DNA of 64,000 nt from Streptomyces endocoffeicus. GTDB lineage: Bacteria > Actinomycetota > Actinomycetes > Streptomycetales > Streptomycetaceae. How positions within the stretch are numbered: position 1 is the first letter of the stretch; each line of letters begins with the position of its first letter. Location of the stretch: positions 186,001 through 250,000 of the forward strand of contig NZ_JAERRG010000014.1 of the NCBI RefSeq assembly GCF_016741935.1. The letters are read 5' to 3'. Below the pieces are notes generated by a model, which was given only the letters and a program-made list of their open reading frames with translations, did not search any database and was not told where the DNA came from. Positions 1 to 7,816 of this stretch are shown in pieces. A program made the translations under genes and the position numbers.

Positions 1-2
1 GC

Positions 3-290
3 GACCTCACCCTGCTCTACCGGGCCCGCAGCGTCGGGGACCTGGCGCTGTGGAACGAGCTGAAGCAGATCGCGACCGAGCGCGGGGCCCGGCTGCTGTA
101 CGCGGTGAACGGCCCGGACGGCGCCCGGCCGGAGATCACCGCGGAGCGGCTGGGCCATCTGCTCCCCGACATCGAGGACCACGACGTCTATCTGTGCGGC
201 CCACCGGGCCTGGCCGAGCACGCGTACGGGGCGCTGCGCGAGGCGGGGGTTCCGGATCGCCGGATCCACCACGAATCCTTCGAGCTGTGA
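3..290 (+). CDS. FNR-type oxidoreductase, C-terminal fragment (ferric reductase-like)
   Basis: The frame is open from the window edge and gives the last 95 residues of a longer protein. The visible part matches the NAD(P)-binding half of the ferredoxin-NADP reductase fold: a strand and helix region, then a CGPPG loop near residue 67, and the family-typical Phe-containing carboxy end (HHESFEL). Streptomyces often place a ferric-reductase-like membrane protein with an FNR domain directly before an FMN-binding protein and ApbE, as here, so the likely role is electron transfer from NAD(P)H to an extracytoplasmic flavoprotein. The membrane part lies outside the window, so that assignment rests on context. 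Confidence 0.75.
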   Translation, partial: DLTLLYRARSVGDLALWNELKQIATERGARLLYAVNGPDGARPEITAERLGHLLPDIEDHDVYLCGPPGLAEHAYGALREAGVPDRRIHHESFEL

Positions 291-378
291 CCGAGACGTC
301 CGGGCCGTGCCCCAGTCGTCCGGGCCGTGCCCCAGTCGTTTGAGCCGTGACCCAGTCGTTCGAGCTGTGACCGAGGTG
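279..378. repeat. Five 20-bp tandem units overlapping a stop codon
   Basis: Five consecutive 20-bp units start at 279, 299, 319, 339 and 359. The first is TTCGAGCTGTGACCGAGACG and contains the last codons and TGA stop of the upstream reductase. Units two and three are identical to each other. The fifth is almost a copy of the first and runs into the ribosome-binding region of the FMN-binding protein gene. The array fills the whole intercistronic gap. It looks like repeated duplication of the gene's 3' end. Confidence 0.9.
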
Positions 379-383
379 AAGCC

Positions 384-860
384 ATGAAGAGGAAGCATCC
401 GCTGCGCCGCATCGTCGTGGGAACGGCCGCCACCGTCTCCGGTGTGGTGCTGTTGCTCGCGCTGAAGCAGCCGGGTTCGGGGGGCGGCCAGACCGTCGCC
501 GAGAACCAGCCGGGGCAGGCGCCCCCCGTCGCGGCCACGGCACCGCCGGGCGGGGGCGGCGCGAGGGCCGGGGCGGGTGCGGGCGGCGCCCGTACGGTCA
601 CCGGCGACGCCGTACAGACGCAGTACGGCCCGGTCCAGGTGAGCCTCACCGTCAACGGTGGGAAGATCACCGGCGCGCAGGCGGTCAAGACGCCGGACTC
701 CGGGCCGCGCAGCGAGCAGATCGCCAAGGACTCCATACCGAAGCTCAACCAGCAGGCGGTGTCCGCGGCGAAGGTGGACACGGTCTCCGGAGCCACCTAC
801 ACCAGCGAGGGCTACGCCAAGTCGCTGCAGAGCGCGCTCGACAAGGCGGGTGCCAAGTGA
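384..860 (+). CDS. FMN-binding domain protein, membrane-anchored
   Basis: 158 residues. A basic N-terminus and one hydrophobic segment (about residues 10-27) form a signal anchor. A Gly/Ala/Pro-rich linker (30-70) follows, then an FMN-binding domain (PF04205 type). The motif DTVSGAT at 132-138 fits the flavinylation consensus in which ApbE attaches FMN through a phosphoester to the final Thr (Thr138). ATG 384 follows GAGGTGAA. The gene sits between the reductase and ApbE, and its stop overlaps the ApbE start, so the three probably form an operon for an extracytoplasmic flavin electron carrier. The terminal electron acceptor is unknown. Confidence 0.85.
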   Translation: MKRKHPLRRIVVGTAATVSGVVLLLALKQPGSGGGQTVAENQPGQAPPVAATAPPGGGGARAGAGAGGARTVTGDAVQTQYGPVQVSLTVNGGKITGAQAVKTPDSGPRSEQIAKDSIPKLNQQAVSAAKVDTVSGATYTSEGYAKSLQSALDKAGAK

Positions 861-1648
861 TGTACGGAATGGGCGAACCCGAGCCGCTGCGCCATGTCGA
901 GCACGTCATGGGCACGGTCTTCTCCTTCGACGTCCGCGAGGTCGCGCCCGCCGACCGGCCCCGGGTGCAGGCCGCGCTGGACGGGGCCGTGGTGGGGCTG
1001 CACCGGGTGGACGAGCTGTTCTCCACCTATCGCCGGGACAGCCAGATCAGCCGGCTGGGGCGCGGTGAGCTGACGCTGTCGCGCTGCGATCCCGAGGTCC
1101 GGGACGTACTGCGGATGTGCGAGGACGCCGAGCACCGCAGCGGCGGCTGGTTCACCGCCCGCTACGCCGGTGGCCGCCTCGACCCGACGGGCCTGGTCAA
1201 GGGCTGGGCGGTGGAGCGCGCCGCCCAGATGCTGGTCTCCTCGGGCGCCGGGTCGGTATGTGTGAACGGCGGCGGCGACGTCCAGGTGCACGGCGGCCCC
1301 TGGCGGGTGGGCATCGCCGATCCACTGCGCCGGGGCGAGCTGGCGGCGATCGTGGAGGCCCGCGGCGAAATGGCCGTGGCCACCTCGGGCCCGGCCGAGC
1401 GGGGCTGCCACATCCTGGACCCCCACACCGGGCGCCCCCCGGCGCAGGGCCTGGCCTCGGTCACCGTGATCGCCACCAGCCTGGCCGACGCGGATGCCGT
1501 GGCCACCGCGGCCTGCGCCATGGGCGCCGAACGCGCCCGCCCCTGGCTGGGACGGCTCCCCGACGCCGAGGCATTCGTCATCACCGCGGACGGCTCCACC
1601 TGGCACACCAGCGGCTTCGCCCGCTATTCGGCGGAGCTATGTGTATAA
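860..1648 (+). CDS. apbE: ApbE-like FAD:protein FMN transferase
   Basis: 262 residues. ApbE features occur in order: SQISRLGRGE (61-70), DPTGLVKGW (108-116, equivalent of the usual DxGGxxKG), VNGGGDV (135-141), a TSGP-type segment, DPHTGRPP, and DADAVATAA near the C-terminus with the metal-binding Asp. It should transfer FMN from FAD to the Thr of the neighbouring FMN-binding protein. ATG 860 overlaps the upstream stop (TGATG); GTG 857 and ATG 869 are alternatives. No signal peptide or lipobox is visible, unlike many exported ApbE proteins, so it probably acts in the cytoplasm or was shortened. TAA 1646-1648 lies inside the repeat array that follows. Confidence 0.9.
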   Translation: MYGMGEPEPLRHVEHVMGTVFSFDVREVAPADRPRVQAALDGAVVGLHRVDELFSTYRRDSQISRLGRGELTLSRCDPEVRDVLRMCEDAEHRSGGWFTARYAGGRLDPTGLVKGWAVERAAQMLVSSGAGSVCVNGGGDVQVHGGPWRVGIADPLRRGELAAIVEARGEMAVATSGPAERGCHILDPHTGRPPAQGLASVTVIATSLADADAVATAACAMGAERARPWLGRLPDAEAFVITADGSTWHTSGFARYSAELCV

Positions 1649-1714
1649 GGCGATCCCTCTGTATCAGACGATCGCTCGGTATAAGGCGATCGCTCGGTAG
1701 AGGACGATCCCTCA
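1643..1714. repeat. Four 18-bp tandem units overlapping the apbE stop
   Basis: Units start at 1643, 1661, 1679 and 1697, in the form GTATAAGGCGATCGCTCG with small changes. The first contains the TAA stop of apbE, and the array ends just before the convergent DUF488 gene. This is the same arrangement as the 279-378 array one gene upstream, but the two unit sequences are unrelated. Confidence 0.9.
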
Positions 1715-1721
1715 GCGGCGC

Positions 1722-2120
1722 TCACTCCTTGCCGCGGATCGCCTCGGCCAGGACCTGGACATGGCCGTGGTCGAGGTCCTTCACGGCCGTGAGGAGGGTC
1801 AGAGGGCCGGAGGCGGTCAGCTCGCGGAGGTGGGCGACGGCCTCGTGGCGCTCCGGGGTGGTGAGCTCGGCGCGGTAGCGGCGGGTGAATTCCGGGAAGA
1901 GGTCCGGGTCATGGCCGTACCAGCGGCGCAGCTCGGTGGACGGGGCGGCGTCCTTGGCCCATTCGTCCAGCTGGGCGTCGGCCTTGGCGAGGCCGCGCGG
2001 CCAGACGCGGTCCACCAGGACGCGGGTGCCGTCGTCCGGGTCGGGGGCGTCGTACACCCGGCGGATCCGGATCGCGGGCTCGGTCGCGGACGCTCGCGCG
2101 GAGGCTTTCCTGGTGGCCAT
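1722..2120 (-). CDS. DUF488 family protein
   Basis: 132 residues. RVLVDRVWPRGL, a DEWAKDAAPSxELRRWY segment and a C-terminal LLTAVKDLDHGHVQVLA segment are characteristic of DUF488 (PF04343). The biochemical function is not established. The start at 2120 (ATG) is the first Met before the conserved block (IRIRRVYDAPDP) and has no strong ribosome-binding site. A much longer open frame upstream has no family support. The gene converges with apbE and diverges from the PNPOx-like gene, so it is probably monocistronic. Confidence 0.8.
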   Translation of the reverse strand: MATRKASARASATEPAIRIRRVYDAPDPDDGTRVLVDRVWPRGLAKADAQLDEWAKDAAPSTELRRWYGHDPDLFPEFTRRYRAELTTPERHEAVAHLRELTASGPLTLLTAVKDLDHGHVQVLAEAIRGKE

Positions 2121-2171
2121 ACGCCCATGGAAACATCGACCCGGCGACCACCCGCAGGGATAATGCGCCAC

Positions 2172-2762
2172 ATGGGAAAGGTGTACGAACGCATCGACGG
2201 CAGACTCCGCACCTTCATCGAAGAGCAGAAGATGTTCTTCACCGCCACCGCCCCGCTGGCCGGGGACGGCACGGTGAATCTCTCCCCGAAGGGGCTGGCC
2301 GGCTCCTTCGCCGTGGTCGACGAACTGACCGTGGCCTATCTGGACTTCGCGGGGAGCAACGCGGAGACCATCGCCCATCTGCGGGAGAACGGCAGGATCA
2401 CCCTGATGTGGTGCGCCTTCACCGGACCGCCGAACATCGTGCGCGTCCACGGCCGGGGCGAGCCGGTGTTCCGTGACGATCCGCGCTTCTCCGCGCTGCT
2501 GGCGCACTTCCCGGACATCGATGTCGACGACCACGGGCTGCGGGCGATCATCGTGGTGACGGCCGAGCTGATCCGGGACACCTGCGGTTACGCGGTTCCG
2601 TATCTGGACTACCGCGAGGACCGCCCGCTGCACGCCTCCCGCTTCCGGCGGGAGGACGACGAATCGCTGGACCGCTACTTCCACAAGAAGGAGCACATCG
2701 CCAGCAGCATCGACGGTCTGCCGGGGCTTCCGCTGCCGCTGCCGCCGCTCGGTTCGGCATAG
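2172..2762 (+). CDS. Pyridoxamine 5'-phosphate oxidase family protein
   Basis: 196 residues. Near the N-terminus is FIEEQKMFFTATAP, then NLSPKG, YLDFAGSNAET and GRITLMWCAF, the usual split-barrel flavin-binding pattern of this family. The C-terminal part (CGYAVPYLDY, then a charged helix with HKKEH) matches a common actinobacterial subgroup of unknown substrate. It may bind FMN or F420; the sequence alone does not decide. ATG 2172 is preferred over in-frame ATG 2163 because the CAGGGA at 2155-2160 is too close to the earlier start. Confidence 0.8.
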   Translation: MGKVYERIDGRLRTFIEEQKMFFTATAPLAGDGTVNLSPKGLAGSFAVVDELTVAYLDFAGSNAETIAHLRENGRITLMWCAFTGPPNIVRVHGRGEPVFRDDPRFSALLAHFPDIDVDDHGLRAIIVVTAELIRDTCGYAVPYLDYREDRPLHASRFRREDDESLDRYFHKKEHIASSIDGLPGLPLPLPPLGSA

Positions 2763-2789
2763 TGGGTGTAGTGACCACATAACGAGACG

Positions 2790-3842
2790 GTGTTGCGGAA
2801 GGCGGCTCCGGAAGCGTTCCATCACGCGGTGCGATCCGAATCGAAGAGCTCCGCGGCCAACTCCTCGACGACGGCGGGGCAGGTGCCCTCGCCGTCACCG
2901 GAGCCCGCTGCCGCCGACCGGGCGGCCCGGCGGGCCGTCACCGTCTTCCCCCTCCTCGTCCTCGCCGCCGGTGCGGCGGGCCTCACCACGCCCGGCACCT
3001 TCAGCGGCTGGGCGCCGAACGTGCCCTATCTGCTCGGCGTGGTGATGTTCTGCATGGGGCTCACCATGACCCCGCGGGACTTCTCCGGTGTGGTCAAGCG
3101 GCCGTGGGCGGTGGCGCTCGGGCTGGTCGCGCACTATGTGATCATGCCGGGTCTTGGCTGGCTGATCGCCAACGCCCTCGGTCTCTCCCCGCAGTTGGCG
3201 GCCGGTGTCATCCTGGTCGGCTGTGCGCCGAGCGGAACGGCCTCCAATGTGGTGACGTATCTGGCGCGCGGCGATGTGGCGCTGTCGGTGTCGGTCGCCA
3301 CCGTCTCCACGGTGCTCGCGCCGCTGGTCACCCCGCCGCTGACGCTGCTGCTGGCCGGGGAGTTCCTGCCGGTGGACGCGGAGTCCATGGTCACCGACAT
3401 CCTCAAGACCGTGCTGTTGCCGGTGGTCGGGGGGCTGATCGTACGGCTGGTCGCCGGGCGGTTCATCCAGCGGGCGCTGGGGCTGCTGCCCTGGCTGTCG
3501 GCGGTCACCATCGGCGTGATCGTGGCCATCGTGGTGGCGGCCAGCGCGGACGCCATCAAGTCGGCGGCGGCGCTGGTACTGCTCGCCGTGGTGCTCCACA
3601 ACGGGCTCGGCCTGGCGCTGGGCTACGGGGCCGGCAAGCTGGCCCGGCTGGGCGCGCCCGCCAGCCGGGCCATGGCCTTCGAGGTCGGCATGCAGAACTC
3701 CGGGCTCGCCGCATCCCTGGCCGCCGCCCACTTCAGCCCGCTGGCCGCGCTCCCGGCCGCGGTGTTCTCCGTCTGGCACAACGTCTCGGGGGCGGTGGTG
3801 GCGGCCTGGATGTCGTACCGCGCGCGAAGCCGCAGCGCCTAA
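2790..3842 (+). CDS. Bile acid:sodium symporter (BASS) family transporter
   Basis: Up to 350 residues with about nine to ten hydrophobic segments between residues 50 and 340 and no signal peptide. MFCMGLTMTPRDF and the GCAPSGTASNVVTYLARGD stretch are diagnostic of the BASS/SBF family, whose members couple sodium to organic-anion uptake. The substrate cannot be told. The N-terminal 45 residues are polar and weakly supported. GTG 2790 has no clear ribosome-binding site and GTG 2829 is possible. Downstream is the terminator shared with the convergent arginine operon. Confidence 0.8.
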   Translation: MLRKAAPEAFHHAVRSESKSSAANSSTTAGQVPSPSPEPAAADRAARRAVTVFPLLVLAAGAAGLTTPGTFSGWAPNVPYLLGVVMFCMGLTMTPRDFSGVVKRPWAVALGLVAHYVIMPGLGWLIANALGLSPQLAAGVILVGCAPSGTASNVVTYLARGDVALSVSVATVSTVLAPLVTPPLTLLLAGEFLPVDAESMVTDILKTVLLPVVGGLIVRLVAGRFIQRALGLLPWLSAVTIGVIVAIVVAASADAIKSAAALVLLAVVLHNGLGLALGYGAGKLARLGAPASRAMAFEVGMQNSGLAASLAAAHFSPLAALPAAVFSVWHNVSGAVVAAWMSYRARSRSA

Positions 3843-3940
3843 GCGCTCCGCGGGAAGTGCCGCGAAGTGGGGTCGTTCATCCGCGGCTGCATCGTGGCTG
3901 GTCGCGCCCACGCGGCGGAGCCGCACATCGACACAGCCCC

Positions 3941-3957
3941 GCGCCCCTATGGGGCGC
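3941..3957. terminator. Hairpin between convergent BASS gene and argR
   Basis: A perfect 7-bp stem (GCGCCCC / GGGGCGC) with a 3-nt loop lies two bases beyond the argR stop and about 100 bases after the BASS transporter stop. It is suited to end transcription from both sides, though no U-run follows, as is usual in Streptomyces. The preceding 60 bases carry a GGCGGAGCCGC element also seen, reversed, near 35.5 kb. Confidence 0.6.
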
Positions 3958-3958
3958 C

Positions 3959-4510
3959 TCAGCGCTCCTTCTGGGCCAGCCGCAGCAGGTGGTCCGCGAG
4001 CGCCTGGCCGCCCAGCGGGTCGCGGCTGATCAGCAGGAGCGTGTCGTCGCCCGCGATGGTGCCGAGGATGTCGTGCAGCTCCGCCGAGTCGATGGCCGAG
4101 GCGAGGAACTGGGCGGCGCCCGGCGGAGTGCGCAGCACCACGAGGTTGGCCGACGCCTCCGCCGAGATCAGCAGCTCACCCGCCAGCCGGGCCATCCGCG
4201 CCTCGCTCGCCGACTCGCCGAGCGGGGCGCGCGGCGTCCGGTCGCCGCCCTCGCTCGGCACCGCGTAGATCAGCTCACCGCCGGTGTTGCGGATCTTCAC
4301 CGCGCCCAGCTCGTCCAGGTCCCGGGAGAGCGTCGCCTGGGTGACGGAGAGCCCGTCGTCCGCGAGCAGCTTGGCGAGCTGGCTCTGGGAGCGCACGGCC
4401 TGCCGGTTCAGGATGTCCACGATCCGGCGGTGGCGTGCGGTGCGGGTCTGCGGCACGGCCGGTCCGCCGTGGTTGGCGTCCTGCGCGTCGGTGTGCTGCG
4501 CCTCGGTCAT
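3959..4510 (-). CDS. argR: Arginine repressor ArgR
   Basis: 183 residues. The N-terminal winged helix (about 25-90) carries RHRRIVDILNRQAVRSQSQL and the SVTQATLSRDLDELGA recognition region. The C-terminal hexamerisation and arginine-binding domain includes GTIAGDDTLLLISRD, the GDDT being the arginine-contact motif. It is the last gene of argC-J-B-D-R, separated from argD by 8 bases, and should repress the operon with arginine as corepressor through the ARG-box-like site before argC. Confidence 0.95.
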   Translation of the reverse strand: MTEAQHTDAQDANHGGPAVPQTRTARHRRIVDILNRQAVRSQSQLAKLLADDGLSVTQATLSRDLDELGAVKIRNTGGELIYAVPSEGGDRTPRAPLGESASEARMARLAGELLISAEASANLVVLRTPPGAAQFLASAIDSAELHDILGTIAGDDTLLLISRDPLGGQALADHLLRLAQKER

Positions 4511-4518
4511 CGGTGTCG

Positions 4519-5721
4519 TCAGTCTCCGGCTCGTCGTTCCCCGTCTCCCTCATGTGCGGCGTCCAGGACGGCGGGCAGCTCCCGGAGGAAGGTGTCCACC
4601 TCGCCGTCGGAGATGACGAGCGGCGGGGCGAGCCGGACCACATCCGGCGCGACCGCGTTCACCAGGAGTCCCGCGTCCTGAGCCGCCTTCTGCACCTGCG
4701 GCGCGAGGGACTCTGTGAGCACGATACCGAGCAGCAGCCCGGCGCCGCGGACCCGGGCGACCAGTGCGTGGTCGAGCGACTCGATTCCGTTACGCAGCCG
4801 CTCCCCCGCCCGCTTGACCCGGTCCAGGAGGCCGTCGGCGGCGATGGTGTCGAGGACGGCGAGACCGGCGGCGCAGGAGACGGGGTTGCCGCCGAAGGTG
4901 GATCCGTGCTGCCCCGGGGTCAGCAGATCGGCCGCGGGCCCGAAGGCGAGGGTGGCGCCGATGGGCAGCCCGCCGCCGAGCCCCTTGGCGAGGGTGACGA
5001 CATCGGGCTCGATGCCCTGCGCCTGGTGCTCGAACCAGTGCCCGGTCCGCCCGATCCCGGTCTGGATCTCGTCGAGCACCAGCAGGGTGCCGGTGGCCCG
5101 GGTGATCTCCCGCGCCGCGGCCAGATAGCCGGCCGGCGGCACGATGACGCCGTTCTCGCCCTGGACGGGCTCCAGGATGACGAGGGCGGTGTCGGTGGTG
5201 ACGGCCGCGCGCAGCGCCTCCACGTCCCCGTACGGCACGTGCGTCACATCGCCGGGCAGCGGAAGGAAGGGCTCCTGCTTGGCGGGCTGGCCGGTCAGGG
5301 CCAGCGCGCCCATGGTGCGGCCGTGGAAGCCGCCCTCGGTGGCCACCATATGGGTGCGCCCGGTCCGCCGCCCGATCTTGAAGGCGGCCTCGACCGCCTC
5401 CGCGCCGGAGTTGGAGAAGTAGACGCGTCCGGAGCGGCCGAAGAGCTGGAGCAGCCGCTCGGCGAGCGCCACCGGGGGTTCGGCCACGAAGAGGTTGGAG
5501 ACATGGCCGAGGGTGGCGATCTGGTCGGACACCGCCCGGACGACGGCGGGGTGGGCATGGCCGAGGGAGTTGACGGCGATACCGCCGACGAAGTCGAGGT
5601 ACTCCTTGCCGTCCGCGTCCCAGACCTTGGTGCCCTCGCCGTGGGTGAGCGGGAGGCGGGGGGTGCCGTAGTTGTCCATGAGCGCCCCCTGCCAGCGCCG
5701 CTTCAGCTCCGCGTTGCTCAC
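4519..5721 (-). CDS. argD: Acetylornithine aminotransferase
   Basis: 400 residues, class III PLP aminotransferase. Visible features are the SNSGAEAVEAAFK cofactor-phosphate loop (103-115), LDEIQTGIGRTG with the PLP-pyridine Asp217, and LAKGLGGGLPIGA with the Schiff-base Lys246. It converts N-acetylglutamate semialdehyde to N-acetylornithine. The start is GTG at 5721, and GTGA overlaps the argB stop by 4 bases, implying translational coupling. Confidence 0.95.
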   Translation of the reverse strand: MSNAELKRRWQGALMDNYGTPRLPLTHGEGTKVWDADGKEYLDFVGGIAVNSLGHAHPAVVRAVSDQIATLGHVSNLFVAEPPVALAERLLQLFGRSGRVYFSNSGAEAVEAAFKIGRRTGRTHMVATEGGFHGRTMGALALTGQPAKQEPFLPLPGDVTHVPYGDVEALRAAVTTDTALVILEPVQGENGVIVPPAGYLAAAREITRATGTLLVLDEIQTGIGRTGHWFEHQAQGIEPDVVTLAKGLGGGLPIGATLAFGPAADLLTPGQHGSTFGGNPVSCAAGLAVLDTIAADGLLDRVKRAGERLRNGIESLDHALVARVRGAGLLLGIVLTESLAPQVQKAAQDAGLLVNAVAPDVVRLAPPLVISDGEVDTFLRELPAVLDAAHEGDGERRAGD

Positions 5722-6665
5722 TGGTCCTCCCCCTTGTCGCCGTGGTTGCTCTTGTCGTCGATCACGGTCCCGTCCGGCAGGACCATCGTGCCGATGCCCT
5801 CGTCGGTGAAGATCTCCAGCAGGATGGAGTGCGGTACCCGCCCGTCGAGCACACGGGCGGTGGTGACCCCGTTGCGCACGGCGTACAGGCAGCCCTCCAT
5901 CTTCGGCACCATGCCGCTGGCCAGCTCCGGGAGCAGCTTCTCCAGCTGGCTCGCGGTGAGCTTGCTGATCACCTCGTCGCTGTTGGGCCAGTCGGCGTAG
6001 AGGCCCTCGACATCGGTGAGCACCATCAGCGTCTCGGCGCCGAGCGCGACGGCGAGGGCGGCCGCGGCCGTGTCGGCGTTGACGTTGTAGACATGGCCGT
6101 CGTCGGCGCTGCGGGCGATGGAGGAGACGACCGGGATCCGGCCGTCGTCCAGCAGGGCCCGGACCGCGCCGGTGTCCATCTCGGTGATCTGGCCGACCCG
6201 GCCGATGTCCACCTGCTCGCCGTCGATCTCGGCGAAGTGCTTGGTGGCGGACATCAGATGGGCGTCCTCGCCGGTCATGCCGACGGCCAGCGGGCCGTGC
6301 CGGTTGAGCAGCCCGACCAGTTCGCGCTGGACCTGTCCGGCCAGCACCATCCGTACGACGTCCATGGCGTCGTCGGTGGTGACCCGCAGCCCGGCCTTGA
6401 ACTCGCTCACCAGGCCGTGCCGGTCCAGCTGTGCGCTGATCTGGGGGCCGCCGCCGTGGACGACGACGGGGCGCAGGCCCGCGTGGCGCAGGAAGACGAC
6501 GTCCTGGGCGAAGGCGGCCTTCAGCTCTTCGTCGACCATGGCGTTGCCGCCGAACTTGACCACCACGGTCTTGCCGTGGTGGCGGGTCAGCCAGGGCAGC
6601 GCCTCGATGAGGATGCGGGCCTTGGGCAGGGCGGTGTGTTTACGGGTGGTGGTCGGCTGGCTCAT
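5718..6665 (-). CDS. argB: Acetylglutamate kinase
   Basis: 315 residues of the amino-acid kinase fold. The N-terminal KTVVVKFGGNAM glycine loop, VVVHGGGPQI, and the nucleotide-binding VYNVNADTAAAALA and TDVEGLY segments are all present. It phosphorylates N-acetylglutamate, usually the arginine-inhibited step. ATG 6665 overlaps the argJ stop (ATGA). A longer in-frame extension upstream runs antiphase inside argJ and lacks family similarity. Confidence 0.95.
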   Translation of the reverse strand: MSQPTTTRKHTALPKARILIEALPWLTRHHGKTVVVKFGGNAMVDEELKAAFAQDVVFLRHAGLRPVVVHGGGPQISAQLDRHGLVSEFKAGLRVTTDDAMDVVRMVLAGQVQRELVGLLNRHGPLAVGMTGEDAHLMSATKHFAEIDGEQVDIGRVGQITEMDTGAVRALLDDGRIPVVSSIARSADDGHVYNVNADTAAAALAVALGAETLMVLTDVEGLYADWPNSDEVISKLTASQLEKLLPELASGMVPKMEGCLYAVRNGVTTARVLDGRVPHSILLEIFTDEGIGTMVLPDGTVIDDKSNHGDKGEDQ

Positions 6666-7816
6666 GATGAGTAGGCGCTGTTCTCGTGGACGTAGTCGGC
6701 GGTGAGGTCGTTGGCCCAGATGACCGCCGAGGCGCTGCCCGCGGACAGGTCGGCGGTGATGCGGACCTCGCGGTAGCGCATGTCGACCAGCTCCCGGTCC
6801 TCGCCCACCGAACCGTTCTTGCACACCCAGACGTCGTTGATCGCGACATTGAGCTGGTCCGGTTCGAAGGCGGCCGAGGTGGTGCCGATCGCGGCGAGCA
6901 CCCGGCCCCAGTTGGGGTCCTCGCCGTGGACGGCGCACTTGAGGAGGTTGTTGCGGGCGATGGAGCGGCCCACCTCCACCGCGTCGTCCTCGGTGGCCGC
7001 GCCCACGACCTCGATCCGGATGTCCTTGGAGGCGCCCTCGGCGTCCCCGATCAGCTGACGGGCGAGATCGGCGCAGACCTCGCGGACCGCCTCGGCGAGC
7101 TCCGCGGCGTCGGGGGCGGCACCAGAGGCGCCGGAGGCCATCAGCAGCACCATGTCGTTGGTGGACATGCAGCCGTCGGAGTCGACCCGGTCGAAGGTGG
7201 TGCGGGTGGCGGCGCGCAGCGCGGTGTCCAGCCCGGGGGCGTCCACGTCGGCGTCGGTGGTGAGCACGACGAGCATGGTGGCCAGGCCCGGGGCCAGCAT
7301 CCCGGCGCCCTTGGCCATACCGCCGACGGTCCAGCCGGCGGGGCTCTGTACGACGGCCGTCTTGTGGACGGTGTCGGTGGTCTTGATGGCGATCGCGGCC
7401 TTCTCGCCGCCGTGCGGGGAGAGCGCCTCGGCGGCCTTGCCGACCCCGGACAGCACCGCGTCCATGGGCAGCCGGACGCCGATGAGCCCGGTGGAGGCCA
7501 CGGCGACCTCGCCCGCGCTGTGGCCGAGGGCCTCGGCGACCTTCTCGGCGGTGGCGTGGGTGTCCTGGAAGCCCAGCGGGCCGGTGCAGGCGTTGGCGCC
7601 ACCGGAGTTGAGGACGACGGCCGAGACCTGACCGCCCTTGATGACCTGCTCGGACCACAGGACGGGGGCGGCCTTGACGCGGTTGGAGGTGAAGACGGCC
7701 GCGGCGGAGAGGCACGGGCCGGTGTTCACCACGAGGGCGAGGTCGGGGTTTCCGTTCTCCTTGATCCCTGCCGCGACGCCGGAGGCCGTGAAGCCCTGGG
7801 CTGCCGTAACGCTCAT
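6662..7816 (-). CDS. argJ: Glutamate N-acetyltransferase / ornithine acetyltransferase
   Basis: 384 residues. ArgJ cleaves itself before a catalytic Thr. The motif KGAGMLAPGLATMLVVLTTDA places that residue at Thr180, giving alpha (1-179) and beta (180-384) chains. STGLIGVRLPM and the C-terminal region ending at an Asn/Tyr-rich tail also fit. It recycles the acetyl group from acetylornithine to glutamate, which accounts for the absence of argA or argE in the cluster. It overlaps argB and argC by 4 bases each. Confidence 0.95.
   Translation of the reverse strand: MSVTAAQGFTASGVAAGIKENGNPDLALVVNTGPCLSAAAVFTSNRVKAAPVLWSEQVIKGGQVSAVVLNSGGANACTGPLGFQDTHATAEKVAEALGHSAGEVAVASTGLIGVRLPMDAVLSGVGKAAEALSPHGGEKAAIAIKTTDTVHKTAVVQSPAGWTVGGMAKGAGMLAPGLATMLVVLTTDADVDAPGLDTALRAATRTTFDRVDSDGCMSTNDMVLLMASGASGAAPDAAELAEAVREVCADLARQLIGDAEGASKDIRIEVVGAATEDDAVEVGRSIARNNLLKCAVHGEDPNWGRVLAAIGTTSAAFEPDQLNVAINDVWVCKNGSVGEDRELVDMRYREVRITADLSAGSASAVIWANDLTADYVHENSAYSS

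Noticed and set aside
5718..7715. argB fused to a 350-residue N-terminal extension
   Set aside because: The extension is Arg/Gly-rich and lies in another frame of argJ. The true start ATG 6665 overlaps the argJ stop.
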